DNA from: Desulfobacterales bacterium | Lineage (GTDB): Bacteria > Desulfobacterota > Desulfobacteria > Desulfobacterales > Desulfobacteraceae | Reading direction: 5' to 3' | Length of the DNA: 8,116 nucleotides | NCBI GenBank assembly: GCA_022361535.1 | Contig: JAKSAU010000142.1 | Location: forward strand, 1 to 8,116 | Shown: positions 1 to 6,255 of the stretch, one piece after another | Numbering within the stretch: position 1 is the stretch's first letter | Layout of the letters: every line of letters begins with the position of its first letter | The notes under the pieces: generated by a model | The model's input: only the letters and a program-made list of their open reading frames with translations | What the model was told of the DNA's origin: nothing | Databases searched by the model: none | Translations under genes and position numbers: made by a program

Positions 1-318
1 AAATTAAAATTAACAAAATTGTTTTTACAAAGAGCAAATGCCATACCAAATTGCAGATTTTTGTTTTGTTGGTTATGTATCCATCTAAAATTATTCAGTT
101 ATTTTGAAGGGGAAAAGCACACTATTTTGGGGGGCAAAGATAAAAACTAGATTTTAATTACAAAAATGTTTAGTTTGAATATGTTTAAAGATTCAAATTT
201 GTAATTTTCTATAGAAGCAATATAAATAATTCTAAATATAGCTGGTTTTTATGCAGTGTTTCATCAGGTTAAACAGTGTCCGGTCTTAACGCTGAGGTGA
301 AATTACATATTTGTGGAT
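1..318. other. AT-rich gene-free region downstream of dnaE2
   Basis: This stretch follows the dnaE2 stop codon. Bases 1-240 are strikingly AT-rich, with roughly a quarter G+C by eye, against about half in the adjacent genes. I find no reading frame with a credible ribosome site; the best is a 16-codon frame at 38-88, which I do not accept. There is a nested inverted repeat at 156-206, a direct repeat CAGTGT at 254-259 and 274-279, and a short inverted repeat GTTAA-N13-TTAAC at 268-290. No GC-rich hairpin with a T-run follows dnaE2, so its transcription stop is not visible as a classical intrinsic terminator. Confidence 0.6.
156..206. repeat. Nested inverted repeat, possible AT-rich hairpin
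   Basis: An outer pair of 9-bp arms (AATTACAAA at 156-164, TTTGTAATT at 198-206) encloses a perfect inner pair of 7-bp arms (TTTGAAT at 174-180, ATTCAAA at 191-197) with a 10-nt loop. The right arms are contiguous; the left arms are separated by a 9-nt bulge (165-173). On the plus strand the structure runs into a short T-run (205-208). It could be a weak terminator for a gene entering from the left, a protein-binding site, or chance in AT-rich DNA. Confidence 0.4.
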
Positions 319-3300
319 TTATTCGATGTGCCGGGCGCAGGTGACTGTCAATGTCAGGGCACCCCATTCGGATTCCACCTGGCCGGTGAGAATATAAGGT
401 CTTCCATATTCCAGGATGTGGCAGAACCTTTCGTAAACCTTTGGGAAGAAAACGGTTTCTACAATACCTGTCTCATCTTCAAATGTTAGGAACTTCATGG
501 GATCGCCCTTTTTGGTCTTGACCAGTTTGCCGGTAATAAGCCAGCCTGCAAAACAAATTTTTTGGCCTTCCTTGCCAGGAAGCTGTACGGCTTTTAGCGT
601 GTTGGATTCCTTAATTTTGGGGGCTGCCAGGGTCATGGGGTGGGTGCCCGGCAGAAATCCGAGTACGGTAAATTCCCGGCGCAGAAGGACAGCAGGCTGG
701 TCCGGGGGCAGCTCCGGGATATCAGGGGGAGCCTGGTTAAAGAGTGTGGAAGAGGGGTTCGCAGTTTTCCGGGTGGCCTGCCAGGCGGAAAAAGCCCACA
801 GCAGCGCCGCCCTGGTTTGATGGTCATTGATGCTGTCCAGGCTGCCGCTGTCAACTAGAGCCGGTACTTCATCCTCCCTGGGGGTGATCCGGGAGAAAAA
901 ATCAAAGCAGTTGGAAAAGGGCTTCTTGTTTCGTTCAGTAATGATCCGGTTCATTGTATTGCGGGTCAATTCTTTGATTGCCATGAGTCCGACGCGAAGA
1001 TGCCCGTCCTCTCCAGTCCAGTGTACCTGGCTGGAGCAGATGTTCGGTCCCTGGATAACAACCCCCATACGCCGGGCTTCGGACACATAGGCAAAGGTCG
1101 AATAAAATCCTCCCTGGTTGGAGATGACCGCTGCCATAAACTCTGCAGGATAATGTGTCTTTAGATAAGCTGCCTGGAAAGACACCCTGGCATAGGAGGC
1201 AGAGTGGGGTTTGCAGAATGAATACCCTGAAAAGGAAATGATCATTTTCCAGATACGGTCAACATCTTCCTGTGCGACCCCTTTGGTCCGGGCCCCTTTT
1301 GCAAAAGCCGTATAATAGGCAGACAACTCTCTTTGCTTATCTTTTTTAGACATGATTTTTCGAAGGCCGTCAGCCTGGGCATGGGTGAAACCGGCCAGTC
1401 GCACAGCCACGCGGGAGACATCCTCTTGGTAAACCATGATGCCGAACGTTTCATCCAGAAGGTCCTCCATTAAAGGATGGATCGGTTCCCAGACACCTGT
1501 ATGAAGCCGCTTGAGGTATTCACGGATAAATTCATTGGCTGCCGGTCTGATAATACTGGAATGGATGACCAGGTGGCGGAAATCCCCCTGCCTGGATTTT
1601 TTCTGGAGCAGTCGCATGGCAGGACTCTCAATATAAAAACAGCCCATAGTCAGACCCTGGGCCACCTGCTGTTGAGTGACAAGATCATCTTCGGGATCCT
1701 GGTTTTGAAAGTCATCAAATTGGCCCCGTGTTTCTTTAATGCGGGCAATGCAGTCCCGGATAACCCCAAGGCTTCTGTTGCCCAACAGATCTATTTTGAC
1801 AAGGCCTGCGGTTTCAGTTGCGTCCTTTTCCCACTGAATCAAAGGGATGCCTTTGGGTGCAGTTTCCACGGGCACATATGTGTCGATTGGCTTAGGGGTG
1901 ATCACGACCCCGCCCGGATGGACAGACAAGTATCTTGGCGCGCCGATCAAGGCCTTGGCGCAGGACATGATTCGGGGCCAGGGATCAGGGAAGTCCATGC
2001 CCCGGAATTCCGGTTTGGCTTTGATGATTTCGAGCAGGTCTGCAGCCTTTTGATCCTGCTTCCAAAACCAGGGCAATCGTGCTGTTACCTTTTTGATTTC
2101 AGCCTCAGGCAGTCCAAACACCTTGGCTGCTTCCCGGACAGCCATTCTGGGCTGGAACAGGATATGGCTTGAAACCATGGCAGATTGGTTGCCAAACTCT
2201 GTTAATACCCGGCTCAGGATGCCGTCCCGTTCATCCCAGGCAAAGTCAACGTCAATATCGGGCGGGTCTTGTCGTCCCGGGTTGAGAAATCGTTCAAAAT
2301 AAAGGTTGTGCTTGATGGGGCAGACATTGGTGATCCCCAAACAATACGCGACAATGGAGGCAGCGCCTGACCCTCTGCCGCAGATCCGGGACGCCTGGCT
2401 GACAATATCCGCGACCACCAGGAAGTACGATGAAAAGTTTTTTTCGGCAATAATGGACAGTTCATGGTCAATACGCTGGATGACATTGCCCGGAAGGCTG
2501 GACCCATATCGTTTGGTGGCACCGGCCATGGTGTTTTCCCGGAGCAGTTCCTGTGCTGTTCGGCCTTGTGGCAGCTTGTAAGGAGGCATGACAATGCCAA
2601 AATCCGGCCCCTGGAATTCAAGGCGGTCCCCAAGTTCATAGGTGGCTTTGACGGCCTGCGGCAGGACGGCGAATTTTTTGGCGTAGTGTTCCGGGCTGCC
2701 TAAAAAGGCATTGGCCGGTGCCAGGTTGCCCGGCTCAATCCGTGACAGGCTTGTATTTTCATCAATGGCCCTGACCATGGCGTGGGCATCATGATCCTGG
2801 GGGTGTAAGAAAAAGCTGCCCGGTGTGGCCACCATGGGGATGCCGTTTTTTAGGGCGAGCTGGCATAAAGGATGGGCCGAAGACAAAGGTGCCCTGGGCA
2901 AGGCCGCACCTAAGTTAAGGTCCATTCCCTTGACCCGAAGACTGCACCAGTGAGCTAAAAGTTCCGGGGAGCGGGTGAGAGTGATAAGGCCTTTGCTCAT
3001 CTCTGGGAGGGCATGCTTTAAACTGAAATCTTTATCTCTGTGCCGTCGGGTGATCAGCCGGCACAGGTTGCTGTATCCTTCATTGGTTTTTACAAGGCAG
3101 ACAGCCCGTCCGGCTGAATTCGGATCTGTCAGTTCCGCACCGACAATCGGTCTAAGATTATATTCTCGACAGGCTGCCAAAAACGGCCATAATCCGTAAA
3201 GGTTGTCTGTGTCGGTCAGAGCGAGGGTATTGTATCCAAGTTCCTTTGCCCGGGAACACAACTGCCTGACAGATGGCACGCCCCACATGAGTGAATAATG

Positions 3301-3324
3301 GGATCGGACAGTCAATGGAATCAT
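319..3324 (-). CDS. dnaE2: Error-prone DNA polymerase III alpha subunit DnaE2 (ImuC)
   Basis: This is a C-family DNA polymerase of 1001 residues, close to the usual DnaE2 length of about 1020-1090 and shorter than replicative DnaE. It carries out translesion synthesis and damage-induced mutagenesis. Visible parts in order: an N-terminal PHP domain (about 1-230), the GRGSGAAS polymerase motif (317-323), PDIDVDF with catalytic Asp358 and Asp360, SVHPGG (467-472), KIDLLG with the third catalytic Asp512, a GYSFCKPHSASYA segment (700-712) and NQGGFYSTFAYVSEARRMG (736-754), which are typical of DnaE2, and a C-terminal OB fold (about 920-1000). The PHP metal motif is degenerate (T5-V6-R7 where HxH is expected). 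The region where DnaE carries its internal clamp motif reads SSTLF (858-862), without the Gln. The start is set by GAGGA six bases upstream of ATG. It is the last gene of the lexA operon, 22 nt after imuB. Confidence 0.96.
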   Translation of the reverse strand: MIPLTVRSHYSLMWGVPSVRQLCSRAKELGYNTLALTDTDNLYGLWPFLAACREYNLRPIVGAELTDPNSAGRAVCLVKTNEGYSNLCRLITRRHRDKDFSLKHALPEMSKGLITLTRSPELLAHWCSLRVKGMDLNLGAALPRAPLSSAHPLCQLALKNGIPMVATPGSFFLHPQDHDAHAMVRAIDENTSLSRIEPGNLAPANAFLGSPEHYAKKFAVLPQAVKATYELGDRLEFQGPDFGIVMPPYKLPQGRTAQELLRENTMAGATKRYGSSLPGNVIQRIDHELSIIAEKNFSSYFLVVADIVSQASRICGRGSGAASIVAYCLGITNVCPIKHNLYFERFLNPGRQDPPDIDVDFAWDERDGILSRVLTEFGNQSAMVSSHILFQPRMAVREAAKVFGLPEAEIKKVTARLPWFWKQDQKAADLLEIIKAKPEFRGMDFPDPWPRIMSCAKALIGAPRYLSVHPGGVVITPKPIDTYVPVETAPKGIPLIQWEKDATETAGLVKIDLLGNRSLGVIRDCIARIKETRGQFDDFQNQDPEDDLVTQQQVAQGLTMGCFYIESPAMRLLQKKSRQGDFRHLVIHSSIIRPAANEFIREYLKRLHTGVWEPIHPLMEDLLDETFGIMVYQEDVSRVAVRLAGFTHAQADGLRKIMSKKDKQRELSAYYTAFAKGARTKGVAQEDVDRIWKMIISFSGYSFCKPHSASYARVSFQAAYLKTHYPAEFMAAVISNQGGFYSTFAYVSEARRMGVVIQGPNICSSQVHWTGEDGHLRVGLMAIKELTRNTMNRIITERNKKPFSNCFDFFSRITPREDEVPALVDSGSLDSINDHQTRAALLWAFSAWQATRKTANPSSTLFNQAPPDIPELPPDQPAVLLRREFTVLGFLPGTHPMTLAAPKIKESNTLKAVQLPGKEGQKICFAGWLITGKLVKTKKGDPMKFLTFEDETGIVETVFFPKVYERFCHILEYGRPYILTGQVESEWGALTLTVTCARHIE

Positions 3325-3329
3325 GGCAA

Positions 3330-3336
3330 GTCCTCA
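3330..3336 (-). promoter_or_regulatory. Ribosome binding site of dnaE2
   Basis: On the minus strand the short gap between imuB and dnaE2 holds TGAGGA six bases before the ATG. It gives dnaE2 its own good Shine-Dalgarno sequence and supports the start at 3324, whereas imuB just upstream lacks one. Confidence 0.6.
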
Positions 3337-3346
3337 AAAAAGCAAA

Positions 3347-4561
3347 TCAGCTTGCACAGCGAAAATCTGTGGCAAGATGGCGTGTTTCACAAGGTTTAGG
3401 CAATGCCGCGGCTGTCATGACAGCCGTGGCCCCAAACCGGGTGCGGATTTTGTTAACCGCCTTTGCAGTTCTACTGGTTTTGGTCTTTTTAACGTTTCGA
3501 TCAGGGCGTTGAAACAGGTCTGCCTGGACAGGGGCGGCAGGAACTGTGAGACAGGACAGGGCAAGATGGCGGATACGGACCCTGCGCTTACAGGTTTTGA
3601 GAAACAGGTCCCAGGTCTGTTTGAACAAGAAAGGGCTGCCGGTTGGTGTGCAAGGTAACGAGGTCTTGTGACGTACGCCGTCTGAATAGGAAATAGACAT
3701 GGATATTTGCCGTGCATGGCATTTCCTGCGATCCAGGCCCAAACCTATACGGTCGGTTAAACGTGACAGGGCAGCTTTGAGATCATCTGTATCATTGGTA
3801 TCTGTGGGAAACTCATGGTCTGCAGTCAGGCCGGGTCCGGGTGCCGGAGTAACCGGGTCTAAGTCCTGGCCTTGAAGAAGCTTATGAATATGGCCGGCGC
3901 GTCCGGCAAAGGGAATGCTCAGCTGGGCCGGTGTCAGGCGTCGCACCTGGGAGATGGTTACAAGATTGAACCGGGTAATGGTGTTTATCTCTTCTCGGGA
4001 CAGGCCGGGCAGGATTTTGATGGGCAGCGGATCAAGAAACTCTGCCTCCTCGCCGGGGGCTACAATATATTCGCCCAAGGGTTTGACTATCCGGCTGGCC
4101 ACCTTGGCAACCAGTTTGCTGGTTGCCAAAGACCAGATGGGGTCAAGGCCAAAGACTTTTTTAATGGCTTTTTTCAGGCGGAAGGCCACATCCGGCGGCG
4201 GGCCGTAAAGCCTTCCTGTACCTGTGATATCTAAAAAAAGGTGGCCGTCGCCAATGCCTGACTCGACAGCCGGTGTATAGGCCAGCCCATGCTTGCGTAT
4301 CTCTTTCATGGCAAGCTCGTAACGGTTAAACCGAGGGGGGAGAATTGGGATGCCACGATGGCGGTGCATGACATGGGACAAGGGCATGCCTTTGCGGATA
4401 CCCTCCTGAAAAGCGGCTTCATTCATATCATAGACCACTGCCCTGGGTGCACCTTGCGGGGCAATAACCACAGGCGAACCTTTCAGGGAGGGGCACAGGC
4501 AGGTCTCAATACGGGCGGCAAAGTCTGCGATATTTACATGGATGATGGACCGGGGTTTCAT
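3347..4561 (-). CDS. imuB: ImuB-like Y-family DNA polymerase homologue, probably non-catalytic
   Basis: This 404-residue protein has the DinB/Y-family plan: palm and fingers (about 1-165), a thumb with helix-hairpin-helix-like LPGLSREEI (184-192), a little finger (about 245-340) and a tail. The catalytic acids are not where expected. The Pol IV motif HVDMDCF reads HVNIADF (8-14), so the first Asp is Asn10 and the second is Ala12. The LSLDEAFLD motif reads SGIGDGHLFLD (101-111), putting Gly106-His107 at the Asp-Glu pair. Loss of these residues is known for ImuB, which serves as a hub between the beta clamp and DnaE2 instead of synthesising DNA. A clean clamp motif QADLF lies at 346-350. A further tail of about 54 residues includes AVNKIRTRFG (368-377), resembling Pol IV/UmuC tails. 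The start lies 5 nt after the DUF72 stop with no strong Shine-Dalgarno, suggesting translational coupling. A DinB with shifted acidic residues (Asp13, Asp105) cannot be fully excluded. Confidence 0.87.
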   Translation of the reverse strand: MKPRSIIHVNIADFAARIETCLCPSLKGSPVVIAPQGAPRAVVYDMNEAAFQEGIRKGMPLSHVMHRHRGIPILPPRFNRYELAMKEIRKHGLAYTPAVESGIGDGHLFLDITGTGRLYGPPPDVAFRLKKAIKKVFGLDPIWSLATSKLVAKVASRIVKPLGEYIVAPGEEAEFLDPLPIKILPGLSREEINTITRFNLVTISQVRRLTPAQLSIPFAGRAGHIHKLLQGQDLDPVTPAPGPGLTADHEFPTDTNDTDDLKAALSRLTDRIGLGLDRRKCHARQISMSISYSDGVRHKTSLPCTPTGSPFLFKQTWDLFLKTCKRRVRIRHLALSCLTVPAAPVQADLFQRPDRNVKKTKTSRTAKAVNKIRTRFGATAVMTAAALPKPCETRHLATDFRCAS

Positions 4562-4566
4562 GCTAC

Positions 4567-5358
4567 TTAACTGCCCGACAAAATATCCTTCAGGCGCAGG
4601 CAGTTCTTAGGGGCCTGGCCCCGGACATGGTTGTTAAAAAATACAGCGCCCTTGTCCGTTCCTGGCATGAGCGTCTCTTGAATGGTGCGGGCCAGGGTTT
4701 TGAGCTCGGTTTCACTGTAATCATAATCAAACTGCTTTTGCATGTTTCCGGACCGCCATCCCTGGCTGTTTCTACCGTGAAGCCGCAGGTAGAAAAGGGC
4801 CGGGTTAGTAACGATGTCCAGCCTGGGGAAAAGGTGAGGCAGGTCCGGGCCGTCCACTGTTACCAGGGTGATGTTTCGCCGCTCAAATTCGTGGAATACT
4901 TTGTCGTTGACCCAGGAAGGGTGGCGAAATTCCACAGCAACAGGCAGGCCTGCCAACTCGTCAAGCAGCGCGGCAAGATAAGAGCGCCGGTCCAAAGTCC
5001 GCGAAAAATACGGGGGCAGCTGGACCAGGATGCACAGCAGCATTCCGCGGGTTTCCAAGGGGGCAATGCCCTGGCGGAACATCAAAACCTCTTTGATCCA
5101 TCGGGCTTTATCTACTTCATGGGTCATGGTCCGGGTCAGCTTGACACTGAACCTGAAACCGTCCGGTACCTGGTCTGCCATACGCTCAACTGCTTGAGCC
5201 TTGGGCATCTGGTACCAGGTATAGTTGAGTTCCGTGGCCTTGAATGTCTTTGCATAGACAGGCAGCATATTGCCGGCATGGGTACCTTTAGGATAGAAAC
5301 CTGCATCCACCCACTCTCCGTAAGAATAACCGCTTGTACCGGCAACGAGACGTTCCAT
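4567..5358 (-). CDS. DUF72 (YecE-like) TIM-barrel family protein
   Basis: The 263-residue product matches the DUF72/YecE family throughout: GTSGYSYGEW with FYP near the N terminus (residues 7-23), ATELNYTWYQMP (41-52), FRFSVKLTRTMTHE (68-81), LVQLPPYFS (111-119), VEFRHPSW (142-149), YLRLHGR (190-196) and FFNNHVRGQAPKN (240-252). The family is a TIM-barrel fold of unproven biochemical function; a structure-based prediction for a Thermotoga member (TM1631) proposed DNA binding resembling endonuclease IV. No signal peptide is seen, so it should be cytoplasmic. I place the start at ATG 5358, because AAGGAG inside the end of lexA lies at a suitable distance and the conserved GTSGYS begins just after; an upstream ATG at 5382 would overlap lexA by 20 nt. 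It sits 4 nt after lexA and 5 nt before imuB, in the place where imuA is usual, so it is almost certainly SOS-controlled. A role in mutagenesis or repair is inference from position. Confidence 0.92.
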   Translation of the reverse strand: MERLVAGTSGYSYGEWVDAGFYPKGTHAGNMLPVYAKTFKATELNYTWYQMPKAQAVERMADQVPDGFRFSVKLTRTMTHEVDKARWIKEVLMFRQGIAPLETRGMLLCILVQLPPYFSRTLDRRSYLAALLDELAGLPVAVEFRHPSWVNDKVFHEFERRNITLVTVDGPDLPHLFPRLDIVTNPALFYLRLHGRNSQGWRSGNMQKQFDYDYSETELKTLARTIQETLMPGTDKGAVFFNNHVRGQAPKNCLRLKDILSGS

Positions 5359-5362
5359 GCGG

Positions 5363-6001
5363 CTATTCTCCTTCCATGGCATCGGCCGGCCGGATAATTC
5401 CGATGACCTTGCCCTGGATCATGACATCATCAAATCCATAGGTTTGGGGTTTGAATTCCGGGTTTTCCGGTCGAAGTTCAATGAATTCGGGATGGAGGAA
5501 AAATCGTTTGACCGTAGCTTCCTCACCGTGGAGAAGGGCCACCACGATTTCCTTATTATTGGCATACTGCCTGGGTTTGCAGATGGCAATGTCACGATCC
5601 AGGATGCCTGCGTTTTTCATGGACTGGCCCTGGACCCGTAACGCAAATAAATGGTCCCCGGGGTAGAGTGACGCATCCACTACCAGGCTGCCTTCCCATT
5701 CCTGGCTGGCATATATGGGCAGGCCGGCAGTGATCCGGCCAACAATGGGTATGGATTTTTGGCGGAACTCCGTAGCGGTTTCACCTGTGTCGTCCAACAG
5801 GACAATGGTTCGGCTGTATCTGCCCTGCCTGCGTATATATCCCTTGTCTTCAAGGAGTTTCAGCGTCTGGGCTACAGCAGCGTGGCTGATGTCAATATCA
5901 GCAGCCATGGTCCGCAGACTTGGCGTGGCGCCGGTTTGGTCGAGATGGGCTTGTAAATAGTCCAAAAGTTTTTTTTGCTTCTCTGTGAGATGTGGTCTCA
6001 T
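5363..6001 (-). CDS. lexA: LexA repressor, SOS regulator with self-cleavage domain
   Basis: LexA represses DNA-damage genes and inactivates itself by RecA-stimulated self-cleavage. The N-terminal winged helix-turn-helix is clear (MRPHLTEKQKKLLDYLQAH, then recognition-helix region ISHAAVAQTLKLLEDKGYIRR split across about residues 38-58). The C-terminal S24 domain has the cleavage bond in ITAGLP (Ala92-Gly93), the catalytic Ser127 in GQSMKNAGI and Lys165 in ATVKRF, followed by LRPENPEFKP typical of LexA. The product is 212 residues from ATG 6001; I chose this start because MRPHLTEKQ aligns with known LexA N termini. An in-frame ATG at 6016 would add five residues (MRKAK); neither has a strong Shine-Dalgarno. 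The recognition helix differs from the enterobacterial one, so the operator need not be CTGT-N8-ACAG, and none is seen upstream. It is first in a four-gene operon with the mutagenesis genes and should autoregulate it. If the genome has another lexA, this would be lexA2. Confidence 0.95.
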   Translation of the reverse strand: MRPHLTEKQKKLLDYLQAHLDQTGATPSLRTMAADIDISHAAVAQTLKLLEDKGYIRRQGRYSRTIVLLDDTGETATEFRQKSIPIVGRITAGLPIYASQEWEGSLVVDASLYPGDHLFALRVQGQSMKNAGILDRDIAICKPRQYANNKEIVVALLHGEEATVKRFFLHPEFIELRPENPEFKPQTYGFDDVMIQGKVIGIIRPADAMEGE

Positions 6002-6046
6002 TTTTGCTTTTCTCATTTTCCATTGATTTTTGTCAGTGTGGCAGAA

Positions 6047-6075
6047 ATCAAAACAAATGTCAATGTCAATGTCAA
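6047..6075 (-). promoter_or_regulatory. Candidate lexA operon promoter
   Basis: On the minus strand a perfect -35 hexamer TTGACA (6070-6075) is followed after 17 bp by TTTGAT (6047-6052), which matches TATAAT at four of six positions. It would start transcription near 6040, about 40 nt before the lexA ATG. The next two TTGACA copies downstream pair with poorer -10 sequences at the same spacing (TTCTGC and CACACT), so this copy is the best choice. This is a reading by consensus only. Confidence 0.45.
6058..6075 (-). repeat. Three perfect tandem TTGACA hexamers upstream of lexA
   Basis: The minus strand carries TTGACA three times head to tail (6070-6075, 6064-6069, 6058-6063), 57 bp upstream of the lexA start. 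Each unit is a perfect sigma-70 -35 hexamer. The array may be a repeated regulator site, a way of offering alternative -35 elements, or a slippage-prone microsatellite that could vary in copy number. Confidence 0.85.
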
Positions 6076-6103
6076 TGTTTTGTAAATGCTTGACGTGTAC
6101 AAA
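6071..6103. promoter_or_regulatory. Overlapping inverted repeats, candidate LexA operator
   Basis: Two inverted repeats overlap just upstream of the putative lexA -35: GTCAA (6071-6075) with TTGAC (6090-6094), and TTTGTA (6079-6084) with TACAAA (6098-6103), the latter with perfect 6-bp arms 13 bp apart. LexA dimers usually bind inverted repeats, and an autoregulated lexA should carry one here. Neither matches a LexA motif I know for certain from this lineage, so the assignment is by position only. Confidence 0.25.
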
Positions 6104-6193
6104 CTGCTGAGGGGGAAATAATATGGTTAGACCATTAATATCAGGACAAGCCCTTTGTCGATACTGGTTTCATGGTGTACCGCCATATAAAAC

Positions 6194-6208
6194 ACACTTT
6201 TTAAGTGT
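6194..6208. promoter_or_regulatory. Perfect 15-bp palindrome, possible operator for livG
   Basis: ACACTT (6194-6199) and AAGTGT (6203-6208) are perfect 6-bp inverted arms around TTT. The last base is also the first base of the livG TTGACA box, a position where a bound dimer would interfere with or assist RNA polymerase. The regulator is unknown. Confidence 0.4.
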
Positions 6209-6236
6209 TGACATCCCAAACTTTATGGGCTACAGA
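6208..6236 (+). promoter_or_regulatory. Candidate livG promoter
   Basis: A perfect TTGACA (6208-6213) is followed after 17 bp by TACAGA (6231-6236), which matches TATAAT at only three positions. A start near 6243 would leave a leader of about 60 nt. The weak -10 together with the adjoining palindrome suggests a regulated or activator-dependent promoter. Confidence 0.4.
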
Positions 6237-6255
6237 AAGCTACAAATAGGCTATA
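6229..6255 (+). repeat. Helically phased GCTAYA repeats
   Basis: GCTACA at 6229-6234, GCTACA at 6239-6244 and GCTATA at 6250-6255 recur every 10-11 bp, about one helical turn, with a weaker GCTTTT at 6261-6266. They overlap the putative -10 and the start of the leader. They may bind a regulator on one face of the DNA or be coincidence. Confidence 0.35.

Noticed and set aside
38..88. A 16-codon frame in the AT-rich left flank
   Set aside because: It is very short, has no convincing ribosome site and no recognisable similarity.
254..290. Direct repeat CAGTGT and inverted repeat GTTAA/TTAAC after dnaE2 as a terminator
   Set aside because: The possible stems are five base pairs or fewer and no T-run follows on the minus strand, so an intrinsic terminator is not supported.
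1477..2172. A 231-codon open frame on the plus strand inside dnaE2
   Set aside because: It lies opposite the conserved polymerase core of dnaE2; no ribosome site or protein family is recognisable.
4627..5397. A 256-codon open frame on the plus strand opposite the DUF72 gene
   Set aside because: It is fully antisense to a gene with clear family motifs, and its product shows no recognisable domain and low-complexity composition typical of a shadow frame.
6123..6135. ATGGT-TAG-ACCAT palindrome midway between the two operons
   Set aside because: Five-base arms are expected by chance at this length and it is not close to either predicted promoter; noted only as part of the intergenic region.
6166..6181. 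GGT-N10-ACC as a Geobacter-like LexA box
   Set aside because: The Geobacter-type motif needs GGTT and ACC with a longer, specific spacing and internal C and G; this sequence is two bases too short.
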